Below are positions 10,564 to 20,553 of a stretch of DNA of 64,000 nt, piece by piece. Location of the stretch: assembly GCA_014529385.2 (NCBI GenBank), contig CM043944.1:54481768-54545767 (forward strand), read 5' to 3'. The translations under genes were made by a program, and so were the position numbers. Origin of the DNA: Adiantum capillus-veneris. Lineage: Eukaryota; Streptophyta; Polypodiopsida; Polypodiales; Pteridaceae. How positions within the stretch are numbered: the stretch's first letter is position 1; each line of letters opens with the position of its first letter. Below the pieces are notes generated by a model that worked only from the letters and a program-made list of their open reading frames with translations, was not told the DNA's origin and ran no database searches.

Positions 10564-11354
10564 CATTTGAGCCACATGAGATAGGATGTGTAGATTCTAC
10601 CATTGTTGCTCCTATGGTGATCTTTACCATCCCTCATGTACCTTGAAACTTACGACCAATACCAGTTCCAGAGGCTCACTTACAAAAGTTCATTGAGTTG
10701 CTAAATGAGAAGATCAAGATGGGTATTTTGGAGCCTTCATGTGCTCCATACTCAAACAAGTGGTTCACAGTACCAAAAAAGAATGGAGCTTTGCGCCTCA
10801 TCTAAGATATGCAGCCAGTCAACAAAGTCACAATCAGGAATATGGGTACGAGGCCAGTTATAGATGAGTTTGCAGAAGCATTTGCAGGAAGGGAAATATG
10901 TTCTATGGGAGATTTGTACTCAGGGTATGATCAATTCCAACTAGCAATGAAAAGCAGGGATCTGACTACCATGAGGACACCTTTGGGTTTGGTGAGGATG
11001 TATACCTTACCGCCGCAGGGAGCAACCAATTTGGTTGCACATATGATGAATGGTATGAATAAGGTCTTACGTGACTTTATTCCCCAAGTAACTATGCCCT
11101 TTCTTGATGATGTTCCTATCAAAGCATGTGAAGAAAGTAATAAAGATGAAGCTTTGGATTCCAAGGGGTGCTGCAACTTTGTGGCACAACACATAGATGA
11201 TTGTGACAAGATCCTATCCAGACTGGAAGAGGTGAACCTTACCCTCTCAGGACAAAAGTATGTGTTTGGAGTGAAGGAGGTGTTGATTGTTGGGCACATG
11301 TGTGGCCCCAATGGGAGACGACCTTGTCTAGAAAAAATTGATGCAATTCAGTAG
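10560..11354 (+). pseudogene. Unit A reverse transcriptase
   Basis: Reads VPKKNGALRLI, stop (10804, CAA to TAA relative to unit B), DMQPVNKVTI, DLYSGYDQFQLA, RTPLGLVRM, GATNLVAHMMN and MPFLDDVPIKA. FLDD takes the place of the usual [YF]xDD box. VNKVTIR and FLDDxPIKG are distinctive of this lineage. A TAG at 11352 follows DAIQ. The enzyme would copy element RNA, but this copy is broken. Confidence 0.75.
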
Positions 11355-12254
11355 ATGAAGGAGATATGCATATCTATGAGTGAAGTTCGCAGATTTCTTG
11401 GTTCATGTGTGTTTTATGTTATATGGATTCCACATTATGCACATGTAGCAGATCCTTTGTATCAGTTGTTAAGGAAAAACCAAAAGTTTCATTGGGGAGA
11501 CGCACAAGCAAGGGCTATAAGAAAGCTAAAGGAATTGCTACAACAAGCACCGACTTTAAGAAAGGTAAACTATGAGTGTGGAAATCCACTAATAGTGACA
11601 GTGGATACGAGTCCGATAGGAATTGGATGGGCAATAAGGCAGGATGACGAAGAGGGACATAGGTATGTGGTAAGGTTTGGAGACAAGGTTCTAAGTACTC
11701 CACAAAGAAACTATCCACATGTAAAACGGGAGTTGTGGGGCATGGTTGCAACACTCAAGTGTGAAAAGGAGTACTTGATTGGAGCATATGTGGTTGTGGA
11801 AACAGATTGTCTACCACTCCTTGGAATGATTACAAGCTGCTCAACACCAGACATTGCCATGTGAAGATGGATTGCCTACATTAAGTCATTGAATCCCAAG
11901 GTCAAGCATATTGCGGTAGCGGATATGCTGTCAAGGGCAAGGTATGAGAATGAGCAAGACACGGTAGATGATAGTGAAGATGTAGGCACAAGGTTCTACT
12001 CCATTAATCATGTTGAGCATAATGATGTTGGCACACCTAGTGCACTTGAGTTGTTTTTCGAAGATGGGTATGAAGGAGATTGGTTACTTATTGGTTGTTA
12101 TTTGAGTACTTTAACAAAACAGGGTGATTGGTCTAAGCATGAGCTTAAGAAGATACGGAAAAAAGTATATGGGTACTTTTTGCAGGATGGTTACTTATGG
12201 AAACATCCAAAACAGAGGGGTGATATACCACAAAGGGTAGTATGTAACAAATAG
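11355..12254 (+). pseudogene. Unit A RT connection and RNase H
   Basis: Same frame as the RT. It has VRRFLGSCVFY and WIPHYAHVADPLY (connection), then IVTVDTSPIGIGWAI, KRELWGMVATLK, ETDCLPLLGMI and VADMLSRARY (RNase H-like). A TGA at 11862 is also present at the matching place in unit B (28691), so it predates the split of the units. The C-terminal part (11889-12254) leads into the integrase zinc region. Confidence 0.72.
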
Positions 12255-13270
12255 AGTCAAGTAAAGCTCATGCAGGAGTTTCATGGGCTGGACACCGTGG
12301 TGTGTGGGTAAAATTTTCAAAGCTAAAAGAAAGGTATTGGTGGAAAGGTATGTAGAAGGATGTATCCCACTTTGTGGAATCATGTGTAACATGTCAAATG
12401 TATTCAAATGTGCGACATTGTGATGGGTTACATCCTACTTATCCACTAGCCATGCATTACAAATGGGTTGTGGATCTAGTCACCATGCCTTTAGGACTCT
12501 GGCAGATGAGGTACTTGGTTCTTGCAAGAGAATACTTGACTAATCAGGTTGAAGGGCAAGCTTTAAGGACAAAGACTACAGAGGCAGTATGTAAATTTCT
12601 CCTTGAGGATGTAATCTGCCGCTATGGTTGTGTGGGAAAGATAACTGCAGATAGAGGAGAGTTGGATGCCGAGGAAGCAAGGGAATTCTTTTCTAGGATA
12701 GGAATCAAGCTTTCCCTTACCATTGCATACAGTCCGGAAGGAAATGGGAAAAGTGAAAGCGGCCATCCACCAATCATCAAAGCCTTGGCTAAAGCTTGTG
12801 AAGGGAGAATAAGTGAGTGGCCAAAAGTATTGCTTTATGCTCTATGGGCTGATCGCACGACACATAACTCAGTAACTGGCTATATGCTTGCAAAATTGAT
12901 GAATGGTCAAAAGCTTGTAATGCCCATTGAAGAGACCATTCCCACATGGAATGTGCTACCTTGGCCAGATGGGCTTAGCAGAGAAGAGCTCCTTGCCTTG
13001 CGTATAAGACAGCTAGAAAGAAGGCCTGAAGACATTGAGGTTGCAAAAGAAAGATTGAAGAATGCCAGGTTGAAAAGCAAGGACTACTTTGGTAGACGAC
13101 ACAGGCTAAGAAAGAAGGAAATTAAGCAAGGAGATTGGGTTTTAGTGTATGGCAGTAGTCTTGATAACCAACATACTGTCATGCGAAAGGTTTCAAAAAG
13201 ATGGTTTGGACCGTATATAGTCAACTACGTACATGACAATGCCACTTACACCCTCGCTGAATTGGATTGA
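12255..13270 (+). pseudogene. Unit A integrase
   Basis: A frameshifted zinc-binding region (12255-12373) is followed by a 298-aa open frame. It has CVTCQMYS, WVVDLVTMP (first Asp), ITADRGELDAEEAREFF (second Asp) and GNGKSESGHPPI (Glu), the D-D-E order of retroviral integrases. Near the end, WFGPYIVNYVHDNATYTL is a GPY/F-like C-terminal module. Integrase inserts the cDNA. The family makes a 4-bp duplication here. No chromodomain is seen. Confidence 0.75.
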
Positions 13271-13423
13271 ATAGAGATAAAGATACCCATTGCAGGAAAG
13301 AGAATCAGGGTATTCAAAAGAAGAGAGGATAGTCATCCGGTTGATCAAGTAACCGAGAATGAAGGCTTGAAATCACCCACTGAAGACGAAGAAGAAGAAA
13401 CTCCAAGAGAGTCGATGTGCAGG

Positions 13424-13438
13424 TTTAGAGGGGGTGGA
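13424..13438 (+). promoter_or_regulatory. Polypurine tract of unit A
   Basis: TTTAGAGGGGGTGGA directly precedes LTR2. The equivalent TTTACAGGGGGTGGA precedes LTR3. It primes plus-strand synthesis. Confidence 0.7.
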
Positions 13439-14137
13439 TGCCGTGCCGTGGCACGTGCATGGTGGGAACAGAAGCTAAGCCCTACAATTATGGATGTTAT
13501 GTGTATAGCTTAAGTGTGCATAAGTATATGGATTTTCCATTTAGCATGCAAAAAGCTAGTCGAAGTCTGATGTGTCACTCTTGTTGGGAATGGGCTTCAA
13601 TCCCGGGCGTCTTTGTGAACCTCTTCTTGAAGCCATGATGAAATGATCCTATAAAAAATACCTCCTATCTACTAGGCATCCTAGGTGCCATATGAAATGT
13701 ATAGCATGGCCAAAAGAGGCCTTAGTCATAGTATACCCTATGAGGTGTCATTCTACACATAGTAGGTGCACTTTGGAGTGATTATGGACCTAGAAAAATC
13801 CCTTAGAAAAGTGGTTACGAGTTTGTTTGATGTCATCCATGATGTATCCCAAGCTCTCTCTCACTTTTTTATGAAGCTTTTTTATGCACATGTCCCACCA
13901 TAGCTCAAACAACCATTGACATGTGGCTGCAAGGAGAAGATATTTGGAGAAAGATCTAGAAGAATCTCTAGATATTTCTTGAAGAGAAAGATCTAGAAGA
14001 ATCTCTAGGTATTTCTAGAAGATAAAGATCTAGGAACTTTAAAGATAATTTCGAGATGTTTTGAAAAGAGAGATGCTTGTCACACAAATCCCTTGGATAT
14101 TTCTAAGCAAATATCTTCTTCAAGAGGCCACTTAACC

Positions 14138-14146
14138 TATAAATAG
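14138..14146 (+). promoter_or_regulatory. TATA box of LTR2
   Basis: TATAAATAG, matching LTR1 and LTR3. Confidence 0.75.
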
Positions 14147-14378
14147 ATCCTCTTACCCCTCACTTGGGCATCAAGAAAACCATCAAGCAGTCAAGCGCTC
14201 AAGCAATCCCCATAATCAAGCCACTCTATCAAGACATCACCCAACCTCCTAGCCATCTCCTTGAGGAAAACGTTCTCTCAATTTCAGCGCAACACATCTT
14301 GAGCTTGCTAGTTCATGCCTCAAGACTTCTATCTCCTCACTTGTAATACTGATACACTCTATGCAACCTTCTCTCATC

Positions 14379-14384
14379 AATAAA
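14379..14384 (+). terminator. Poly(A) signal of LTR2
   Basis: AATAAA, positionally conserved in the three LTRs. Confidence 0.5.
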
Positions 14385-14576
14385 GACACATTTTTGGTGG
14401 CCTGCAAACGGTGTTGGGGACTACTACGCATCATCCACTTCATCAAGTTGGCTACAATACCACAAGTCTTGAGGTGTGCTTCACTTCTTTCGATTAAGCT
14501 CGTGTGGGTCTTCGTGTGTTGGTTGTCTCTTTTATCTCTTTCCTCCATTGTTTGACTGCGTTATGAGATTTCTTAG

Positions 14577-14795
14577 ATGAATAACCCCAATGGTGTAACT
14601 TTTCAACCCTTTCACTTTGTTCAACCTATTAGAATTAATGTTTGTATTAGCCGTAAAATCCACTTCCAACAGAGAATTGTGTTACTCTTTGGGCCGGAAA
14701 GACTGCAATAAGTTCTTCTTTCTCCACGTCCTCTTATTTTGCCACTACTAGACTACTTGAATTCTTTCAATGTGCACATATTTATTCTCCTGTAG
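14577..14795 (+). pseudogene. LTR leader ORFa, LTR2 copy with one stop
   Basis: Same 219-nt frame as 6244-6462 and 31468-31686, starting MNNPNG. A single CAA to TAA change after GPERLQ truncates it. The rest of the frame is intact. Confidence 0.5.
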
Positions 14796-14822
14796 GGGTT
14801 GTCTTGCTTTCTTAATATTACT

Positions 14823-15035
14823 ATGAACCAAGAAGACTTGTACACACGGCTCACTTCTATCCCTAGGCAAAATATCTACATCTTTGTAAACACTAAGTTA
14901 CAGTTTCAAAGAACCATTCGCAGTCTGTTTGGAGCACAACGACTTGCTATTATAAATGCATCAGTGAACCCTTTCATCTTACCTTTGATTCGATACGATC
15001 AAAGCCTTGATGTTTTCATCTTTATTTCGTTTTGA
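14823..15035 (+). CDS. LTR leader ORFb (70 aa), LTR2 copy
   Basis: Intact 70-codon ORF starting MNQEDLYTRL and ending FDVFIF-like (LDVFIFISF, stop). It is the same length as the LTR1 copy despite substitutions, and it is the best preserved member of the leader-ORF family here. Function unknown. Confidence 0.45.
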   Translation: MNQEDLYTRLTSIPRQNIYIFVNTKLQFQRTIRSLFGAQRLAIINASVNPFILPLIRYDQSLDVFIFISF

Positions 15036-15213
15036 GGGTTTGACGTGTTCGTATGTGTGTGTCTCTGTGTAAGATTCCAATGGCTACACACAATGTATTT
15101 TCTACGAACACTAAGATTTCTTAAGTGAAAAGCTTCACGGTCTCCCCACAAACCCTGACAATTAGAGGCCCGGTGCCTTCGTGGCAATACCACCAACTCT
15201 TTGACACACTTTT

Positions 15214-15231
15214 TGGTGAACCCGACGCGAA
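15214..15231 (+). promoter_or_regulatory. Putative primer binding site of unit B
   Basis: TGGTGAACCCGACGCGAA, 7 nt after LTR2, matching unit A. Confidence 0.55.
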
Positions 15232-15275
15232 GTTTGTTAGGGTGAGTTAGTGAGGATATGCAAGCTACTTCAACC

Positions 15276-17174
15276 ATGGGTGATCATCATCCACAGTAGC
15301 AAGGTATGCCTTTTGATCCTGCTACAATTCAAATGTTTCAAGCATTTCCCTTGTTCATGCAACAACAGCATGCTACAGAAAGACCAGAAGTGTCAGCAAC
15401 CAAAGCTATTCAAGCAGTGGTACACAAAATGGATCAATTTAATGGGAAAAATGTGACAAAGTATCTTAGTGGCTATATAAAGGAGATGGAGTTGCATCGT
15501 GTGCCAGAAGATGAGATGATTCAAAGCTTTGATCTTGTTGTGACTCCCGAGATTAGAGAGCATGTGAGAGGAATCATGAATGATCATGGAAGAAATTGGG
15601 AGGAGTTCAAGCTAGCGAGATGAAGGAGGAGTATTTCATGGAGGACTCTGAGAGAGTAACAAAGAGAACTTTCATGGAGTGGGCAGCCAAGCCGAAGGAG
15701 GGGCTCTCTCCAACAGAGCTACTCAAGGAGTTTGAGCGATGATATGCTCAACCCACAAGGACAAAGAAGGCCACACTCGACTCAGAAAAGACAGAGATCC
15801 TCCTACAAGCAACAAGAAAGGAGCTCCAGGAGTAGTTGGAGCTACTTCTTGAGGACAAAGATGCTGAGCAGGGACTGAAGACAGACTGGAATGAAGTTGA
15901 AGCTGCTGTTTCATTACTTGCCAAGCGCCAAAGGAGACGAGATAAGTTGGTTGTTGGTAGTGCACCATCTACGTCCGCAGCTTCTGAAAAGATGGTAAAG
16001 CCTTCTTCTTTTATACTCCCAAAAGTTGATGACGCTGTAGTAGATGAGCTTGTGAAAGGTATGAGGGATTTAAAAGTAAAACTTACAAAGCTTGAAGAGA
16101 AGGGGAAACCATTAGCACTATATTCAAGGCAAAAACAACATTCTAAAGAAGGTTTTGTTCATAGATGCATATGGTGTGACAACACAGAGCATGCTAGGAG
16201 AGAATGTGGCAGCTTCAGTGAAGCTTTGAGAAAAGATCTTGTCTTCCTCAAGGATGGGAAGATTCACTTAAGGGAGACAGGTTTACCCTTAAGAATTAAT
16301 TTTGGGAAAGGAGGAATGCAGAGTCTGGTAGAGGATATGGCCACTACCCATGCCATCTCTGCATTTGAGGCATCCACTTATATAGTCAAGATTGAACCAT
16401 TGAGGAGTTTTGAAGAAAATGGTAAGCTGTGGTCAAGTGCTATGGAGCTAGCAAGGAAAGGAAAGCTTACAACAGAAGTCCTACATGAATCTGGTGATTG
16501 TATTTCTCTAGAAACAGGATGGAATGACCATGTGGACTCCTTGTCAGTGCATGCCTATATTGCAAAATGTCAAAACAATGAAGTTTTTGCGAAAGGAAAT
16601 CGCAGGCGAGAGAATGGTGACGAAGGACCATAAAAAATAATTACTGAAAGAAGCGACACAATACCTCCTCGAGCACCTCCAACACAGGAAGCACCCCCAC
16701 CTGAAGTGAATATGGAAGAAAGTACAACTGGGAGGAAAAAGGAGACATCAAAAGGTAAGCCTAAAACTCCAACTTATAAGTTACAGTCTGATATTGAGGA
16801 AGAGGCAAACTCTTGTTGACACCATTCGCCCGCAATCTGAAGGAGAAAGATTAAAGACATTGGTAATACAGGTGGAAGGCACAGAGCACGATGAGGATGT
16901 CGTAGGGTGCTACCATTCTTTTGGAAGAACAAAGCCAGTACAATTTTCAAATGGAGATGAGGAGTATGAGGCCATTCCAAGAAGTCACTTTTCCAAGAAT
17001 CATTGGGCAAGAGGTACAACAAAGACAATGGTCAAGGTGGGTGGTCTTGAAGAGACATTTGTTGCCTTAATTGACCATGGCTCAGAAATAAACATAATGT
17101 CAAAGAGCTTATTCAACAAGTGCAAATTACCAATGGACACAGATCGTGGATGGATGGTTAAGGGTAGCAAATAA
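15276..17174 (+). pseudogene. Unit B gag and start of protease
   Basis: ATG at 15276 (MGDHHPQ, then a stop). A Gag region at 15306-15623 (VVHKMDQFNGKNVTKYLSGY) is followed by a 265-aa open frame at 15836-16633. That frame holds the zinc knuckle RCIWCDNTEHARREC (C-x2-C-x4-H-x4-C) and a downstream KDLVFLKDGKIHLRETGLP block also found in A. A 128-bp deletion relative to A sits at about 16797. From 16794 the frame continues into protease with LIDHGSEINIMS. Several stops separate the segments. Confidence 0.7.
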
Positions 17175-17208
17175 TTCATCAGGTGAGTTATATGTTGCTT
17201 AACCTAGT

Positions 17209-18104
17209 GTGAATGTGACTATTGGAGATGTAAAGGAAGAGTATAATTTCTTTGTACAAGACACATCTTCTTATGAACTCATCCTTGGACAACCCTACAT
17301 TGTAGGGGTTAGAATGGAAACAAAGGCAATGGATGATGGTTCGTCTTATGCTAGGATAAGAAGTAAAGATGGAAAACGTGATGTTCAATTTCTCACTGTC
17401 TCTGTAAATCATGAAAGAAATTGTGACAGTCTCCGAGAGCGCCCATTGCCCAGATTAAGAAAAGAGTTTTATGATCATCGAGAGAGAATGTGTTTTGTGT
17501 AGGTACCATTGTAGAGCGGGATTACGATGGTACAAAAAGGGAAAGGTTATTAATTAAGGAGGTTTTCTGTAGAGGTTTTGCAGGTATAACAGAATATGGA
17601 TATGTCTGTTTTCTAAAATGTCAGAACTTGAGTCGAGGTTCCTGCAAACATGTACATAGTCTACAAAAGCACTGGAAAGAGCATAGTCTTCTAGGAAAAA
17701 ATGAAAACATAACAGGTGTTTTTGAGGAGTTTTCTTTTGTGGACACATTACAGGATCTGCAGTCTATAGTAGATTATCCTTCGCATGACCAAAATGAGAT
17801 AGTGAAAGTGTGCTCACTTGAAATGTACAATGTGGTTGAGGCATTTCAAAAGGAACAGGAGGATAGAAAGCAAAAACATGACGTAAAGGTGGACACCAAG
17901 TACAAGACAGTGTCAAAGAAGGTAAAACCAATGGCACTTCCTTTGCCAAAGGACTGCAAGGAAAAGCTAGAACATGCTTCTTTGCAACCTAGTCTTAGAG
18001 ATCCAAAAGGGCCAGATTGGACGCATGCTTACAAAGGAGTCTCTAAAGAAATTGAAGATTGGGAAAGAGGACTCCTTGACACAGGTTTAAAGGCAATGTT
18101 TTGA
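17209..18104 (+). pseudogene. Unit B protease C-terminal part and pol linker
   Basis: Continues the protease with YELILGQPYIVG (17209-17502). The 17490-18104 frame is the linker between protease and RT, present once here and twice in unit A. It includes a cysteine-containing FVDTLQDLQSIVDYPSHDQ segment of unknown role. Stops at about 17500 and 18102 interrupt the frame. Confidence 0.6.
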
Positions 18105-18105
18105 A

Positions 18106-18962
18106 GTGATGTTCTCTAAACATGGAAAGGCATTTTCATTTGAGCCAAATGAGATAGGATGGGTAGATCCTACCATTGTTGCTCCTATGCTGATCTTTAC
18201 CATCCCTCATGTACCTTGGAACTTATGGCCAATACCAGTTACAAAGTCTCACTTACCAAAGTTAATTAAGCTGATAAATGAGAAGATCAAGATGGGTATT
18301 TTGGAGCCTTCATGTGCTCCATACTCAAACAGGTGGTTCAGAGTACCAAAAAAGAATGGAGCTTTGCGCTTCATCCAAGATATGCATCCGATCAACAAAG
18401 TCACAATCAGGCATATGGGTAGAGGGCCAATTATGGATGAGTTTGTAGAAGCATTTGCAGGAAGGGCAATATATTCTATGGGAGGTTTATACTCAGGGTT
18501 TGATCAATTCCAACTAGCAATGAAAAGCAGGGATCTGACTACCATGAGGAAACCTTTGGGTTTGGTGAGTATGTGTACCTTACCGGAGGGAGCAACCAAT
18601 TTCGTTGCAAATATGATGAATGGTATGAATAAGGTCTTACGTGACTTTATTCCCCAACTAACTATGCCCTTTCTTGATGATGTTCCTATCAAAGGATATG
18701 AAGAAAGTAATAAAGATGAAGCTTTGGATTCCAAGGGGTGCCGCTACTTTGTGGCACAATACATAGATGATTGTGACAAGATCCTACCCAGACTATAAGA
18801 GGTGAACCTTACCCTCTCAATACAAAAGTCTGTGTTTGGAGTGAAGGAGGTGTTGATTGTTGGGCACATGTGTGGCCCCAATGGGAGATGACCTTGTCCA
18901 ACAAAAATTGGTGCAATTCAAAAAATGAAGGAGGTATGCATATCTGTGAGTGAAGTTCGTAG
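18106..18962 (+). pseudogene. Unit B reverse transcriptase, 5' portion
   Basis: A 230-aa open frame with VPKKNGALRFIQDMHPINK, GGLYSGFDQFQLA, GATNFVANMMN and MPFLDDVPIKG, then a TAA at 18796. The sequence is cut at 18962 by the Tat-like element. The remainder resumes at 28219, and the two edges match the uninterrupted site of unit A near 11390. Confidence 0.75.
18959..18962. repeat. Target-site duplication GTAG of the Tat-like element
   Basis: GTAG at 18959-18962 recurs at 28219-28222. Unit A has GCAG once at the matching place (11391-11394 region). Confidence 0.85.
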
Positions 18963-19167
18963 TGACGGGAGCAAAGCGAACCCCGAAACCTGACGGCCTC
19001 TAAAACACCGGGGACCGAATGGCGCGCCTCGAGCCTGTCATGGTAAAGCAAACAGGGGCACCACCTAGCTTCAGCGGCTAGGACGCAAACAACACACCAC
19101 CATAACAAAGTTTTCATCCAAGAGAGATGGATGCTTGGGAGTAATGATGAAGAGGAAAGGGAATGAG

Positions 19168-19216
<49 letters not shown>

Positions 19217-20525
19217 GGGAGGGGGTATAGCGGCTTCGTACTTAGGCACCACAAAAGGATGGCGAATCCGCACACCCTTCACACATACACAAGCTCACTC
19301 CAAACACAACACTAGGTGGCGATTCCGCACACCTCACATGGGCAAAACATTGCAAGAAAACATACTCACAAAACCTCAAGCTTTATTTAGAGAATAAGGC
19401 GATGAAATGGGGTGCATAGGGTAGGGGAATGAGAAGGGAGAGAATGGTAGAGCACATGGCGGATAGGTGGGAGTTGATGGCGAAGACTCGCACGAGGGTT
19501 ATGGCCATCATCCTTCATTTAGTTGCCCTTCATCTTCCATAGCCAAGGGTGTAGAGGTCATGCTCAAGACAAGCATGGTGATTGCGGTGATGGTGATGGT
19601 GTGGGTGTGTGGGTGTGCAATAGGCACACACAGTGCATAGTGTGTTCTTTGGTGATGTTGTGTGTGTTTAGTGTGATGGTGACCCCTCTTTATATAGGGG
19701 AGGAGGGGGGAGAAATTCTAGAATTTAGAAATGAATAAATCATTATCTACATAGTCCATGTGACTGTGGGCCCCACTTGTCTGGCTGTGTGTATGTGCCA
19801 GAACACCAGTCTCATGAGAGAGAGACTAAGAGAGAGAGATGGGTTGATGAAAAAAAGTGAGAGGTGACATGGAGAATAAATTAATTACAAGAGGGGAGAG
19901 AGGGGAGTGTGTTCAGAGGTGAATGTGTGTGCAGATGTGTGTGAACACAAGAAAAATCAGGTAACCACCGGGTGGGGATGGGTCTGTGGGCACCCTTTTC
20001 AGTGAAACTGAGTGTGTGTGAGTGTGGGGGAGGTTATTTAGCTACAAGACAAGAGACATGGCGCCCTTTAGAGAGAGGGGGGGTATTTGGGTCATGGGAT
20101 ATGATAGGAGAGAGAAAGAGGGGGTGGGGTATACTATTTTGGAAGATAGGGTAAGTTGCATGTGAGTTAGGGTGCATTATTGGTGAGTTATAATGCATTA
20201 TTGGTGAGAGGTGGGGTAGCTTGAGGGGAGAGAGAAAGGAGAAAGGAGAAGGGGAAGAGAGAGGGGGTTGACCTTTTGAGTGGAGGAGAGGAAAAGGGAC
20301 ATCCGGTGGGGCAACAGTGAAGAAAAAGGAGGCAAGGTGGAGATTTGCTACCCCGCAGGCATGAGGTGGCCTATTTTACCTTTCTTATATATTTACATAA
20401 TCATACTTTTTTTTTTCTTACTTTTTCCAATGCCTTTTATCACTCCCTCCATAAGAGGGGGTTTTCATGGGGTGGGGACGAGAGAAGAGGGGTATGGGAG
20501 CTTGGCTTGTGAAAAGCCCCCATCA
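18963..20525 (-). repeat. 3' LTR of the Tat-like element
   Basis: In element orientation starts TGATGGGGGC and ends CCCGTCA. It is almost identical to 26665-28218, with a few substitutions and a GA-microsatellite length change (19171-19213). Confidence 0.93.
19689..19701 (-). promoter_or_regulatory. TATA box in the 3' LTR
   Basis: Minus-strand CCCCTATATAAAGAGG. The functional copy is in the 5' LTR at 27379-27391. Confidence 0.7.
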
Positions 20526-20529
20526 TTAG

Positions 20530-20542
20530 CCCTCCCCTTTTG
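20530..20542 (-). promoter_or_regulatory. Polypurine tract of the Tat-like element
   Basis: Minus-strand AAAAGGGGAGGG just inside the 3' LTR. Confidence 0.75.
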
Positions 20543-20553
20543 GCTAGAGGCAT

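Larger units (their letters stand above)
13439..15206 (+). repeat. LTR2, shared by units A and B
   Basis: This LTR serves as 3' LTR of A and 5' LTR of B. It starts TGCCGTGCCG after the purine tract and ends TTTGACA before the primer site. It is ~1.77 kb. Confidence 0.9.

Noticed and set aside
18809-19282. 157-aa minus-strand ORF spanning the left Tat LTR edge
   Set aside because: Runs through the GA tract and across the element boundary into unit B, so it is a chance frame.
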